Origin: Desulfobacteraceae bacterium
Lineage (GTDB): Bacteria > Desulfobacterota > Desulfobacteria > Desulfobacterales > BuS5
Assembly: GCA_030592105.1 (NCBI GenBank)
Contig: JAUVKE010000075.1
Coordinates: 1-9,438, forward strand
Direction of reading: 5' to 3'
Length of the DNA: 9,438 nt
Position 1 is the first letter of the stretch. Each line of letters begins with the position of its first letter. The translations under genes and the position numbers were made by a program. The notes below the pieces were generated by a model. It saw nothing but the letters and a program-made list of their open reading frames with translations, did no database searches and had not been told where the DNA came from. Shown one piece after another: positions 1 to 6,341 of this stretch.

Positions 1-55
1 AAACAAGGCTGGATGCAGCGCCAATGCCAAACATTACCAATACCGCTTCTATCAT
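1..55 (-). CDS. rnfB: RnfB N-terminus (partial, runs off the left edge)
   Basis: Only the first 18 codons are present, reading MIEAVLVMFGIGAASSLV on the minus strand from an ATG at 55-53. This is the hydrophobic N-terminal anchor typical of RnfB, the subunit that takes electrons from ferredoxin through several iron-sulfur clusters on the cytoplasmic side. The clusters would lie outside the window. The ATG follows directly after the TAA of rnfA with no intervening base, so translation is almost certainly coupled. The identification rests on the short anchor plus its position after rnfA, which is the standard order C-D-G-E-A-B. Confidence 0.85.
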   Translation of the reverse strand, partial: MIEAVLVMFGIGAASSLV

Positions 56-631
56 TTAAACCATCCCCTTAAACGCAAAAAAAGTAAGCGAAAGTATTCC
101 TGCGGTTACGAGAGCTATCGATGTGTCTTGCAGGGGTTTTGGCACTCTGGCAAGAAGAATTTTTTCCCGTACCCCTGCAAACAATACAAGCGCAACACCA
201 AAACCCACGGCATAGGCAAATGATGCAACCAGAGCCTGCATGAATGAATATTCCTCTTTTATATTAATCAGACATACACCCATAACAGCACAGTTTGTTG
301 TAATCAGGGGCAGGAATATACCCAAACCCGCATAAAGGCCTGGTATTGATTTTCTTAAAAACATTTCCACAAATTGAACAAGGGAAGCAATAACCAAAAT
401 AAAAGAAATAGTTCTCAAATATCCCAAATTGTATGGTTTTAAAATATATGCTTCCGTCATCCATGTTATCATTCCTGCCATTACAAGAACAAAAACAACA
501 GCCATGGCCATACCCACCGCCGTTTCCATCTTCTTGGATGTCCCAAAGAAGGGGCAGTTTCCCAGAAACTGAGCAAGAAGAATGTTGTTTACAAATATAC
601 AACTTATTATCAGGACTATATAATCGCCCAT
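56..631 (-). CDS. rnfA: Rnf complex membrane subunit RnfA
   Basis: 191 aa, the usual length for RnfA/NqrE, with about six hydrophobic membrane segments. RnfA pairs with RnfE in the membrane with inverted topology, and in the family the pair holds a [2Fe-2S] cluster between conserved cysteines. Those cysteines are visible here: Cys26 in GNCPFFG and Cys114 in TTNCAVMGVC. The start ATG at 631-629 is preceded by a TAGGAG Shine-Dalgarno at 638-643 that overlaps the TAG stop of rnfE, so the two genes are coupled. The stop TAA abuts the rnfB start. The subunit should carry electrons from RnfB across the membrane towards RnfG. Nothing in it looks degenerate, in contrast to RnfC and RnfD. Confidence 0.95.
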   Translation of the reverse strand: MGDYIVLIISCIFVNNILLAQFLGNCPFFGTSKKMETAVGMAMAVVFVLVMAGMITWMTEAYILKPYNLGYLRTISFILVIASLVQFVEMFLRKSIPGLYAGLGIFLPLITTNCAVMGVCLINIKEEYSFMQALVASFAYAVGFGVALVLFAGVREKILLARVPKPLQDTSIALVTAGILSLTFFAFKGMV

Positions 632-640
632 TTTTTTCTC

Positions 641-1234
641 CTATTTGCTGCCAAACATGTTCATAATGCAGAGCATAAGCCCCAGGCATACAAAAGCGCC
701 TGGCGCCTGAACCATGAAGGAAAAGGGTTGAAATGAGGGCCCGAACAAAGATGCTCCATAAAAGGTGCCGGTGCCGATGATTTCACGAACTCCGCCCAGC
801 GCACCCAGGGAAAGGGTGAAGCCGATCCCCATGCCAAGACCATCCGCTGCAGAAAGCATTACATTGTTTTTAAATGCAAAGGCCTCTGCACGACCCAATA
901 CTATACAGTTAACAACTATTAACGGAATAAACATTCCTAATTGCTGAAACAATTGATAGGCATATGCCTGCATTGCCAGTTCAACAACAGTAACAAAGGT
1001 CGCTATAATAATGATAAAACAGGCAATCCTGACTTTTCCTGGAATCAGGTTTCGTAATGCAGAGACCAGAATATTTGAACAGATGAGAACAAAAGTGGTC
1101 GCAAGACCCATTCCCACTCCGTTTTGCATTGTCGTTGTTACACCTAATACAGGACAAAGACCGAGCACCAGCCGGAAGGGAGGTATCTCATTCCATAATC
1201 CTTTGGTAAATTCACTTGTGATAGACTTAGCCAT
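641..1234 (-). CDS. rnfE: Rnf complex membrane subunit RnfE
   Basis: 197 aa, a normal length for RnfE/NqrD, with about six membrane segments. Family landmarks are the N-terminal NPPFRLVLGLCP-like stretch, here with Ile for the first Pro (residues 16-28), and VNCIVLGRAEAFA around residues 108-120. Cys27 and Cys110 are the expected ligands of the intramembrane [2Fe-2S] cluster shared with RnfA. The ATG at 1234-1232 has an AGGGAG Shine-Dalgarno at 1241-1246 with 6 nt spacing, and this site overlaps the TAG stop of rnfG, so translation is probably coupled. The gap to rnfA is 9 bp. The sequence looks fully functional. Confidence 0.95.
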   Translation of the reverse strand: MAKSITSEFTKGLWNEIPPFRLVLGLCPVLGVTTTMQNGVGMGLATTFVLICSNILVSALRNLIPGKVRIACFIIIIATFVTVVELAMQAYAYQLFQQLGMFIPLIVVNCIVLGRAEAFAFKNNVMLSAADGLGMGIGFTLSLGALGGVREIIGTGTFYGASLFGPSFQPFSFMVQAPGAFVCLGLMLCIMNMFGSK

Positions 1235-1244
1235 CTTTATCTCC

Positions 1245-1838
1245 CTATTTGGTGAAGTCTTTTAATTTTTCTAGAATTTGAGGTTTTAGTCTACTGTAAA
1301 TTTTCCCGGCATCTGTTGCTGCAAGGCAAACCGCTCTTGAAGTTACAGTGGCACCGCTTATTGCATTAATTTCTCCGCCGTCATTTGTTATTTTAATCTC
1401 GTTAAGCACAGAAATACCCTTAAACTGGGTTATCCAGGAAGGGTCCGTTGCAGCTTTTGCACCGAGACCAGGGGTCTCCTTGTGGGTGGTCACCCCTGCG
1501 GACATAATTTTATCATCATCCACATCTATTCCCAGCATCAGCCCAAGGGTATCTGCAAAACCAGAGCTAGAGGTTTCAAGGATCACTCTGCTTGCTTTTC
1601 CGTCAAAAATACCTACAAAAAAAATTCGTTCAATATCTCCGTCGGAAATTTTAAATCGATCTTTAACCGGATCATTTGATGCACCTTTAAATATCTGCAT
1701 AATCACCGGCCCCTTAACAAACTTTAATTCCTGATTTTCAATCTGATCCTTAGTCCCGACACGGACAGCAGCAAGGAGTCCGCCGGAAAAAGCGCTTAAC
1801 AGCGTTAAAACTACAACCATTTTTATCATTTCACGCAT
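1245..1838 (-). CDS. rnfG: Rnf complex FMN-binding subunit RnfG
   Basis: 197 aa from the chosen ATG (1838-1836). RnfG has one N-terminal membrane helix (about residues 4-24) and a domain on the outer side of the membrane that carries FMN bound through a phosphoester to Thr, attached by the flavin transferase ApbE. The attachment motif is intact: AISGATVTS, with Thr164. The upstream family motif THKETPGLGA is also present near residues 118-127. A TTG nine bases further upstream (1847) is in frame, but the AAAGG Shine-Dalgarno at 1848-1852 would touch it directly, whereas it sits 9 nt from the ATG. The start is 1 nt beyond the rnfD stop. This is the only flavin site in the visible part of the complex that keeps its canonical motif, which matters for the electron path. 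Confidence 0.95.
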   Translation of the reverse strand: MREMIKMVVVLTLLSAFSGGLLAAVRVGTKDQIENQELKFVKGPVIMQIFKGASNDPVKDRFKISDGDIERIFFVGIFDGKASRVILETSSSGFADTLGLMLGIDVDDDKIMSAGVTTHKETPGLGAKAATDPSWITQFKGISVLNEIKITNDGGEINAISGATVTSRAVCLAATDAGKIYSRLKPQILEKLKDFTK

Positions 1839-1839
1839 T

Positions 1840-2796
1840 TTATACAACCTTTCCCAGGGCTTTGGGTCTGATCTTATCTACTATGGGACAGATAAGATTC
1901 ATAATCAAAATTGAATAAATTACACCATCAACATACATGCCTATATTCCTTATCAATACAGTCATAATCCCTGCGCATGCGCCGCAGATCAGCATGGGCA
2001 CAAAATTAACCGGAGATGAGGAGTCTTCTGTGGCAAGAAAAAAAGCTCCAATAAGTGTATACCCTGTGCAAATATGAAAAACCGGATTAGCATATTTTGC
2101 AGAATCTGATATATTAAAAAGAAGAGCTGTTATAAATACCCCTGCCAAAAAAGAGACCGGTATTTCCCATCTAATAATCCCTCTGATAATCAGATATATG
2201 CCGCCGATTATAATACCTAAACCAAAAGTTGCTCCGATTCCCCCTATCTGTTTCCCCATCAAAAGATCAACTGTGTTAAAAGAAGTTATTGCAGAGGTTC
2301 CGAAATGTTTAAGCTGCGCCAGTGGATAAGCAGCGATAAACTCAAAATCATAATTTAAAAGGGCTTCATCAAAATCAAAAAAATCTTTCCATGAAACCAT
2401 CAGTATAGCCACTGCAACAACAACAGGGTTAAAAGCATTGCTTCCTATCCCTCCGAATATCTGTTTGCCGATAACAACAGTAAAAAATGTTCCTGTAATT
2501 ACAAGCCACCATGGGGACGTGGCCGGAAGAAGCATGGCAAAAACAGTACCGAGCAATGCAGCGTTGCCGTCTCCTATGGTTACCGGACGCCTGGTTATCA
2601 GGTTCATTACAAGCTCCCAGATCATGGCTGAAGATATGGCTAAAGCCAAAACACCCACAGCAGGAGAGCCATAATTCAAAAAGCCCAGCAGCAACGCCGG
2701 AATAGCCGCTATAATGGTATTATAACTTCTGGACGAAATTTTGCTCCCATTTTGCCAAAACGGGGCGTGTGAAACTATGAATTGTTTATTTTGCAT
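1840..2796 (-). CDS. rnfD: Rnf complex membrane subunit RnfD, FMN-acceptor Thr replaced
   Basis: 318 aa RnfD/NqrB-family membrane protein with roughly nine or ten hydrophobic helices. Recognisable landmarks are TRRPVTIGDGNAALLG (residues 68-83), LLPATSPWW (89-97) and GGIGSNAFNPVVV (115-127). In relatives the covalent FMN is attached to the Thr of an SGATPLA motif. Here the aligned stretch reads IAAYPLAQLK, with Tyr157 at the Thr position (codon TAT, plus-strand 2326-2328), so the usual attachment is not possible. A second candidate, Thr171 in TSAITS, lies 14 residues later and is not in the expected place. An in-frame start 27 nt upstream exists, but the ATG at 2796 has a GGAGG Shine-Dalgarno at 2803-2807 with ideal spacing. 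The gene overlaps the end of rnfC by 11 bp. The family assignment is sure; flavin loss is an inference from the motif. Confidence 0.93.
   Translation of the reverse strand: MQNKQFIVSHAPFWQNGSKISSRSYNTIIAAIPALLLGFLNYGSPAVGVLALAISSAMIWELVMNLITRRPVTIGDGNAALLGTVFAMLLPATSPWWLVITGTFFTVVIGKQIFGGIGSNAFNPVVVAVAILMVSWKDFFDFDEALLNYDFEFIAAYPLAQLKHFGTSAITSFNTVDLLMGKQIGGIGATFGLGIIIGGIYLIIRGIIRWEIPVSFLAGVFITALLFNISDSAKYANPVFHICTGYTLIGAFFLATEDSSSPVNFVPMLICGACAGIMTVLIRNIGMYVDGVIYSILIMNLICPIVDKIRPKALGKVV
1848..1852 (-). promoter_or_regulatory. Shine-Dalgarno that fixes the rnfG start
   Basis: AAAGG on the minus strand, 9 nt before the ATG at 1838 and immediately adjacent to the rejected TTG at 1847. It lies within the last codons of rnfD. 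Confidence 0.6.
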
Positions 2797-4096
2797 TCTT
2801 TTCCTCCACAGGATTATCCTCACCCAATGCTACACGTGCACGTTCATGCTTTGCAAGCCTTATATATTGAAAAACAGGTATTCTTGCAGTACATACATAT
2901 GAGCATAAACCACATTCAATACAGGAGTTAAGATCGTATTGTTCTGCTGCCTCATCATAAAGTTCGGCTTCAAGCAACCTTACAAGCATATTTACGGGAA
3001 CTTTAGCAGGGCAGATTCTTATGCATTCACCGCAGTTTATACATGGATAATCCGACACACACGATACATCAGCGGAATCCTGAACCATAACCGCATCCGT
3101 GTCAGGCATCACCGGATAATCTTCAGAATATACAGCAGATCCGGTCATGGGCCCGCCCAGGATAATCCGGTCTTTATCTTTCAGACTAACCCCTAGTCCC
3201 TGAAAAATATCTGAAAGAGGAGTGCCAATTTTGGCTGACACCAGAACCCGGCTCTCATCCTTTTTGATGAATGTAAAGGTTTTTGTAACGGGTATTTCAC
3301 CTTTTTCAAAAGCATTTCCCAGGGAGGCAACCGATTCGCAGCTTAAAAAACATACGCCAACATCTTCACAGGCCTTTTCGGCTGGAAGTGTTGTGCCCAA
3401 AGCATTTTGCATAAAAAGTTCCGGAAAAGCCGCAGGGTAATTAAGGTCCACGGTTTTAACCGTTACATCTAAAGCAGAGGCTTCATGCATAAGGTGACGG
3501 GGAGCCGCAACAATAATTTTGTCGACCCCTGAAATTTTTTTCAAAATTTCAATACCTTTTTTAACGGCATTAATATCAGACTTTAATATATACTGGTTTG
3601 TTGTAACCAGCAGGTCCTTATCCGTACAGGAGATGATTATGGTGGAAATCGGTTTGGCGGAATCAGAGAGAAGTCTCAAAGGAGAGCACCCCGGAGAATT
3701 TAACAGGTATTTACTTATATTTTCAAGCGTTACATTCTTAACAGTTTGTTTAAACTTATTCTCCTTTTCTTCTTTTTGAACAGTTTCAATTAAAACGGCT
3801 GCATACATCTGTCCAAAGTTACCCTCAAACGGTTTTATAGATAAAATTTTTCCTGTTACAGAAGAGATAACATACTCACTACTTTTAGCAGCAAGGGCAA
3901 GCTTTTGGCCTGTAATTACCTTATCACCCTCTTTAAAGGAAAAACTGTTTTTCCAGCCTGATTGGCCAGGAGGCATTTTCAACAAGAGTGTGGCCCTGGT
4001 CGATATTGAAATTTTTTCAGGTTCAGGGAGTACAGACTCTAAAGCTTCACACAGAAGCTGCGGTTTTGCCATACCGATAAATGATCTTTTTATCAT
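2786..4096 (-). CDS. rnfC: RnfC-like iron-sulfur subunit with degenerate FMN/NADH site
   Basis: 436 aa. In well-studied complexes RnfC is the peripheral cytoplasmic subunit where NAD is reduced at an FMN. Domains in order: an N-terminal region (1-30) in place of the usual GGIHPPE start; a barrel-sandwich region with EGDKVITGQKL (56-66); a Nqo1-like Rossmann/SLBB region (about 120-340) ending in ILGGPMTG (312-319); and two [4Fe-4S] motifs, Cys352/355/358/362 and Cys392/395/398/402. The Fe-S part is canonical. The flavin/NADH pocket is not: compared with E. coli RsxC, GLGGAGFPT is replaced by LLNSPGCSP (131-139), NAAECEP by SCTDKDL (155-161), and MQNVGTA by FLSCESV (250-256). An AAGGG Shine-Dalgarno (4105-4109) lies 8 nt before the ATG. 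The gene starts 35 bp after the cytochrome gene. Identity as RnfC is secure from the domain order and operon; NADH activity is doubtful. Confidence 0.9.
   Translation of the reverse strand: MIKRSFIGMAKPQLLCEALESVLPEPEKISISTRATLLLKMPPGQSGWKNSFSFKEGDKVITGQKLALAAKSSEYVISSVTGKILSIKPFEGNFGQMYAAVLIETVQKEEKENKFKQTVKNVTLENISKYLLNSPGCSPLRLLSDSAKPISTIIISCTDKDLLVTTNQYILKSDINAVKKGIEILKKISGVDKIIVAAPRHLMHEASALDVTVKTVDLNYPAAFPELFMQNALGTTLPAEKACEDVGVCFLSCESVASLGNAFEKGEIPVTKTFTFIKKDESRVLVSAKIGTPLSDIFQGLGVSLKDKDRIILGGPMTGSAVYSEDYPVMPDTDAVMVQDSADVSCVSDYPCINCGECIRICPAKVPVNMLVRLLEAELYDEAAEQYDLNSCIECGLCSYVCTARIPVFQYIRLAKHERARVALGEDNPVEEKNAK
2803..2807 (-). promoter_or_regulatory. Shine-Dalgarno that fixes the rnfD start
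   Basis: GGAGG on the minus strand lies 6 nt before the ATG at 2796 and inside the end of rnfC. It argues against the in-frame start at 2823, which would add nine residues. Confidence 0.8.
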
Positions 4097-4131
4097 AGAT
4101 TCAACCCTTTTAAAACGTTAAGCCAACATAT

Positions 4132-4506
4132 TTACATGACATGGCATAGAGAACATTCTTTTTCCTGGGGGCCTGCCTCATTTTCCTGGTGGCATCCAAT
4201 ACATTGTGAATGAAAAGCGTCTGTCCTGTTGGGAACGTCTTCGTCTTCCATTTCCGGCTCATGGCACGAACCACAGGCTTCAGGTGAAGTTTCATCTTCC
4301 TCAAGGTTATGATGGCAATCGCTGCATCCGGCATCGTTAGTATGTAGTTTGTGACTAAACAAAACTTTCCCTGCAACCCCCTTAAACATTAACCGCACTG
4401 GCTTATCCGGAGATTTGGCAGGAAAAGCTGCATAGCTCAAAACACCTATAATAAAAAATATAATTATAAGTGAGTAAGCTAAAATCAACTCCTTTTTTGA
4501 CGTCAT
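4132..4506 (-). CDS. Small membrane-anchored tetraheme cytochrome c (c3-like), first gene of the Rnf operon
   Basis: 124 aa from the ATG at 4506-4504. One hydrophobic helix near residues 8-29 follows a KK-containing N-terminus and serves as signal anchor or signal peptide (a cleavage after SYA is possible). The rest is a compact acidic domain with four heme-attachment motifs: CSDCH (61-65), CGSCH (78-82), CIGCH (102-106) and CSLCH (118-122). There are exactly four other histidines, 52, 55, 66 and 99, enough to give each heme a second His ligand as in cytochromes c3. The domain should face the periplasm. The TTG 18 nt upstream is in frame, but the AAGGA Shine-Dalgarno (4516-4520) fits the ATG. 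Multiheme cytochromes beside rnf genes are known in sulfate reducers and in Methanosarcina acetivorans (MmcA). The likely role is electron exchange between the complex and the periplasmic cytochrome pool. Confidence 0.9.
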   Translation of the reverse strand: MTSKKELILAYSLIIIFFIIGVLSYAAFPAKSPDKPVRLMFKGVAGKVLFSHKLHTNDAGCSDCHHNLEEDETSPEACGSCHEPEMEDEDVPNRTDAFHSQCIGCHQENEAGPQEKECSLCHVM

Positions 4507-4515
4507 TTTGAAAGA

Positions 4516-4520
4516 TCCTT
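4516..4520 (-). promoter_or_regulatory. Shine-Dalgarno of the cytochrome gene
   Basis: AAGGA on the minus strand with 9 nt to the ATG at 4506. It supports that ATG over the in-frame TTG at 4524, which lies upstream of the site itself. Confidence 0.65.
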
Positions 4521-4814
4521 TCAAAGCTTTATGAATTATTAAAAATTAATGATTTTCACTCATCCCTTTATCATAATAAACAAAACATATCAAGTTGTTT
4601 TCCTTTTATCAGAATGTTTGTTCATAAGTTTTCAAACAATTAATTTTAAAAAAAAGGTGGGAAAACAGGCACTTTGCAAGATATTAAATTAGAAAAAAAA
4701 TAAAGAGGATAGATGAAAGACAGGTTGCACATAACAGTAGATTTTTCTTTTCCCCTGCTGTTTTTTACAAAACTATTTTACACGTAAATTTCAAAATTTT
4801 TTAAATTTAATTGC

Positions 4815-4834
4815 CTGTATGCGAATTTATACAG
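4815..4834. repeat. Short palindrome, possible operator
   Basis: CTGTAT, 8 nt, ATACAG: perfect 6-bp arms just downstream of the aminotransferase stop and about 310 bp upstream of the cytochrome ATG. There is no clean T-run on either side, so an intrinsic terminator is unlikely. It does not match the E. coli LexA spacing (CTGT-N8-ACAG; here N12). A regulator cannot be named. Confidence 0.3.
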
Positions 4835-4887
4835 CACTTACACAAATTTATTAAAATAATTACATCCATTCTTCTGATAAAATCACT

Positions 4888-6048
4888 TTATTTTTTGACG
4901 GTCAACAAATACTTTTTTATTCTATCCATCCCTTTGCTTATATTCTCCATTGAATTGGCATAGGAAAATCTCAGATATCCTTCCCCGTTTTTTCCAAAAT
5001 CTATTCCAGGGGTTACACCAACATGGGCATTTTCTAAAATATCAAATGCCAATTTATAGGAATCACCCGAAATATGTTTTGCGTTTGCAAATACATAAAA
5101 CGCGCCTGTGGGCTCAACCGCAATCCCGAACCCAAGCCCCCTTAACCTGGAAATCATATATTCTCTCCGTTCATTATAAATCGTTTTCATCTTTACTATA
5201 TCATTTTTTGCATCCTGCAAAGCGACTATACCGGCAGCCTGAACCGTAGAATTTGCACAAATAAAAAAATTTTGCTGAATTTTTTTAAGAGGTTCGATAA
5301 AAGCTCTGGGTGCAATTACATATCCCAGCCTGAGTCCGGTCATTGCATAGAGCTTGGAAAACCCGTTGAAGACAAAGGCATTATCAGTAAATTCCAGAAC
5401 AGAATGTTCCTTACCCTGGTAAACCAGACCATGATAAATTTCATCGGAAATCATATGGGGAACACCGGAATTCACCGCAAGCTCTACAATCGCTTCCATC
5501 CTCTCTTTTGATAAGAGGTTTCCAGTGGGATTTGACGGGGAATTAACAAGTACTCCTTTAGTTTTTGGAGTTATCTTTTTTTTTATATCCTCTGGCCGGT
5601 ATTGAAACCCATCTTCTTCATGAACAGGAACAGATACCGGCTCTCCATTTACAAAGTTAATAAAATTCGGATAACATGCATAATGGGGATCCGAAATAAT
5701 AACCTGGTCACCTTTTTCCAAAATAGCTGAAAATACACAAAGCATTGCAGGTGAAGTTCCCGATGTAACCATAATCCTGTCAGGGGTCACCGAAACTTTA
5801 TAAGTATTAAACATATGCTGGCATATGGCTTCTCTTAATTCAATTGACCCCATGCTGTGCGTATAGTGGGTAGAGCCATCATATAATGCTTTGCATACCG
5901 CTTCTTTAATACAATCAGGTGTGTCAAAATCCGGTTCCCCCACCTCAAGGTGCACAACATCTTTTCCCTGCCGCTCCATTTCATGGGCTCTTTCCAAAAC
6001 ATCCATTACAATAAAGGATGTCATTTTTTTTACTCGTTTAGAAATCAT
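4888..6048 (-). CDS. Class I PLP-dependent aminotransferase (aspartate/aromatic aminotransferase family)
   Basis: 386 aa, full length for fold-type I, class I/II aminotransferases, which move an amino group between an amino acid and a 2-oxo acid in the cytoplasm. Visible motifs: VGEPDFDTP (36-44); TSGTSPAM, the phosphate-binding turn (95-102); Tyr123, the likely PLP-stacking aromatic; SPSNPTG with Asn173; SDEIYHGLVY with Asp202 and Tyr205; the Schiff-base Lys232 in GFSKLYAMTGLRLGY; Arg240; and the carboxylate-binding Arg360 in YLRFSYA. The start is supported by the family-typical opening (MISKR...FIVMDVLERA), although its ribosome site is weak (GATGGG about 5 nt upstream). The amino-acid substrate cannot be fixed from the sequence. 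It is separated from the Rnf operon by 380 bp and shows no functional link to it. Confidence 0.93.
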   Translation of the reverse strand: MISKRVKKMTSFIVMDVLERAHEMERQGKDVVHLEVGEPDFDTPDCIKEAVCKALYDGSTHYTHSMGSIELREAICQHMFNTYKVSVTPDRIMVTSGTSPAMLCVFSAILEKGDQVIISDPHYACYPNFINFVNGEPVSVPVHEEDGFQYRPEDIKKKITPKTKGVLVNSPSNPTGNLLSKERMEAIVELAVNSGVPHMISDEIYHGLVYQGKEHSVLEFTDNAFVFNGFSKLYAMTGLRLGYVIAPRAFIEPLKKIQQNFFICANSTVQAAGIVALQDAKNDIVKMKTIYNERREYMISRLRGLGFGIAVEPTGAFYVFANAKHISGDSYKLAFDILENAHVGVTPGIDFGKNGEGYLRFSYANSMENISKGMDRIKKYLLTVKK

Positions 6049-6341
6049 TATAACCCATCATCAATATTATATTACCTGCAAATTCAAGCCCGGCCATTTT
6101 TATTAAACATGACCTAAAAACATCCTGGAAAATCATTTTTTTTAATTTATATTTTTTATATGAAAATGATAAATTGTGAATTAAGGAATTCTACTAATTT
6201 ATAAAATGCCATTAAACGCTATCTCATTTTCATATTTTGGGCATGCCGGTTATATGAATAATGATTGAGTGGAAAACAGGTTTTTTTATTCAAGTGCTAA
6301 ATGTTTTTTATGAATCATGTAAAAAAAGAAAAAATATAAAA
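6049..6341. other. Divergent intergenic region
   Basis: AT-rich spacer between the leftward aminotransferase and the rightward secreted-protein gene; it should hold both promoters. A perfect TATAAT on the minus strand (6066-6071) sits 17 nt before the aminotransferase ATG without a good -35 box. A spaced inverted repeat, ATCATTTT (6132-6139) with AAAATGAT (6163-6170), lies near the middle. An in-frame ATG at 6261 would extend the rightward gene by 27 codons, but the chosen start at 6342 gives a better signal peptide. Confidence 0.45.

Larger units (their letters stand above)
4507..4887. other. AT-rich intergenic leader of the Rnf operon
   Basis: About 380 bp between the end of the aminotransferase gene and the cytochrome start, with no convincing open reading frame on either strand. 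It should contain the operon promoter. On the minus strand a TTGATA (4588-4593) and a TATGAT (4570-4575) are visible, but they are only 12 bp apart, so they do not form a normal sigma-70 pair. Two small palindromes occur: TTTAC-AC-GTAAA (4777-4788) and CTGTAT-N8-ATACAG (4815-4834). T-rich runs on the minus strand near 4690-4701 and 4650-4658 might end aminotransferase transcription, but no strong stem precedes them. No riboswitch or small RNA is recognised. Confidence 0.6.

Noticed and set aside
4110..4376. 88-codon minus-strand frame overlapping the cytochrome gene
   Set aside because: It is a shifted-frame shadow of the tetraheme cytochrome, whose own frame has four CXXCH motifs.
4570..4593. 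TTGATA and TATGAT as a sigma-70 promoter for the Rnf operon
   Set aside because: The spacer is only 12 bp, far from the usual 16-18; kept only as a note in the intergenic entry.
4669..4680. GGCAC followed by TTGC, resembling a sigma-54 promoter
   Set aside because: The GG and GC elements are about 4 bp too close and on the wrong strand for the Rnf operon.
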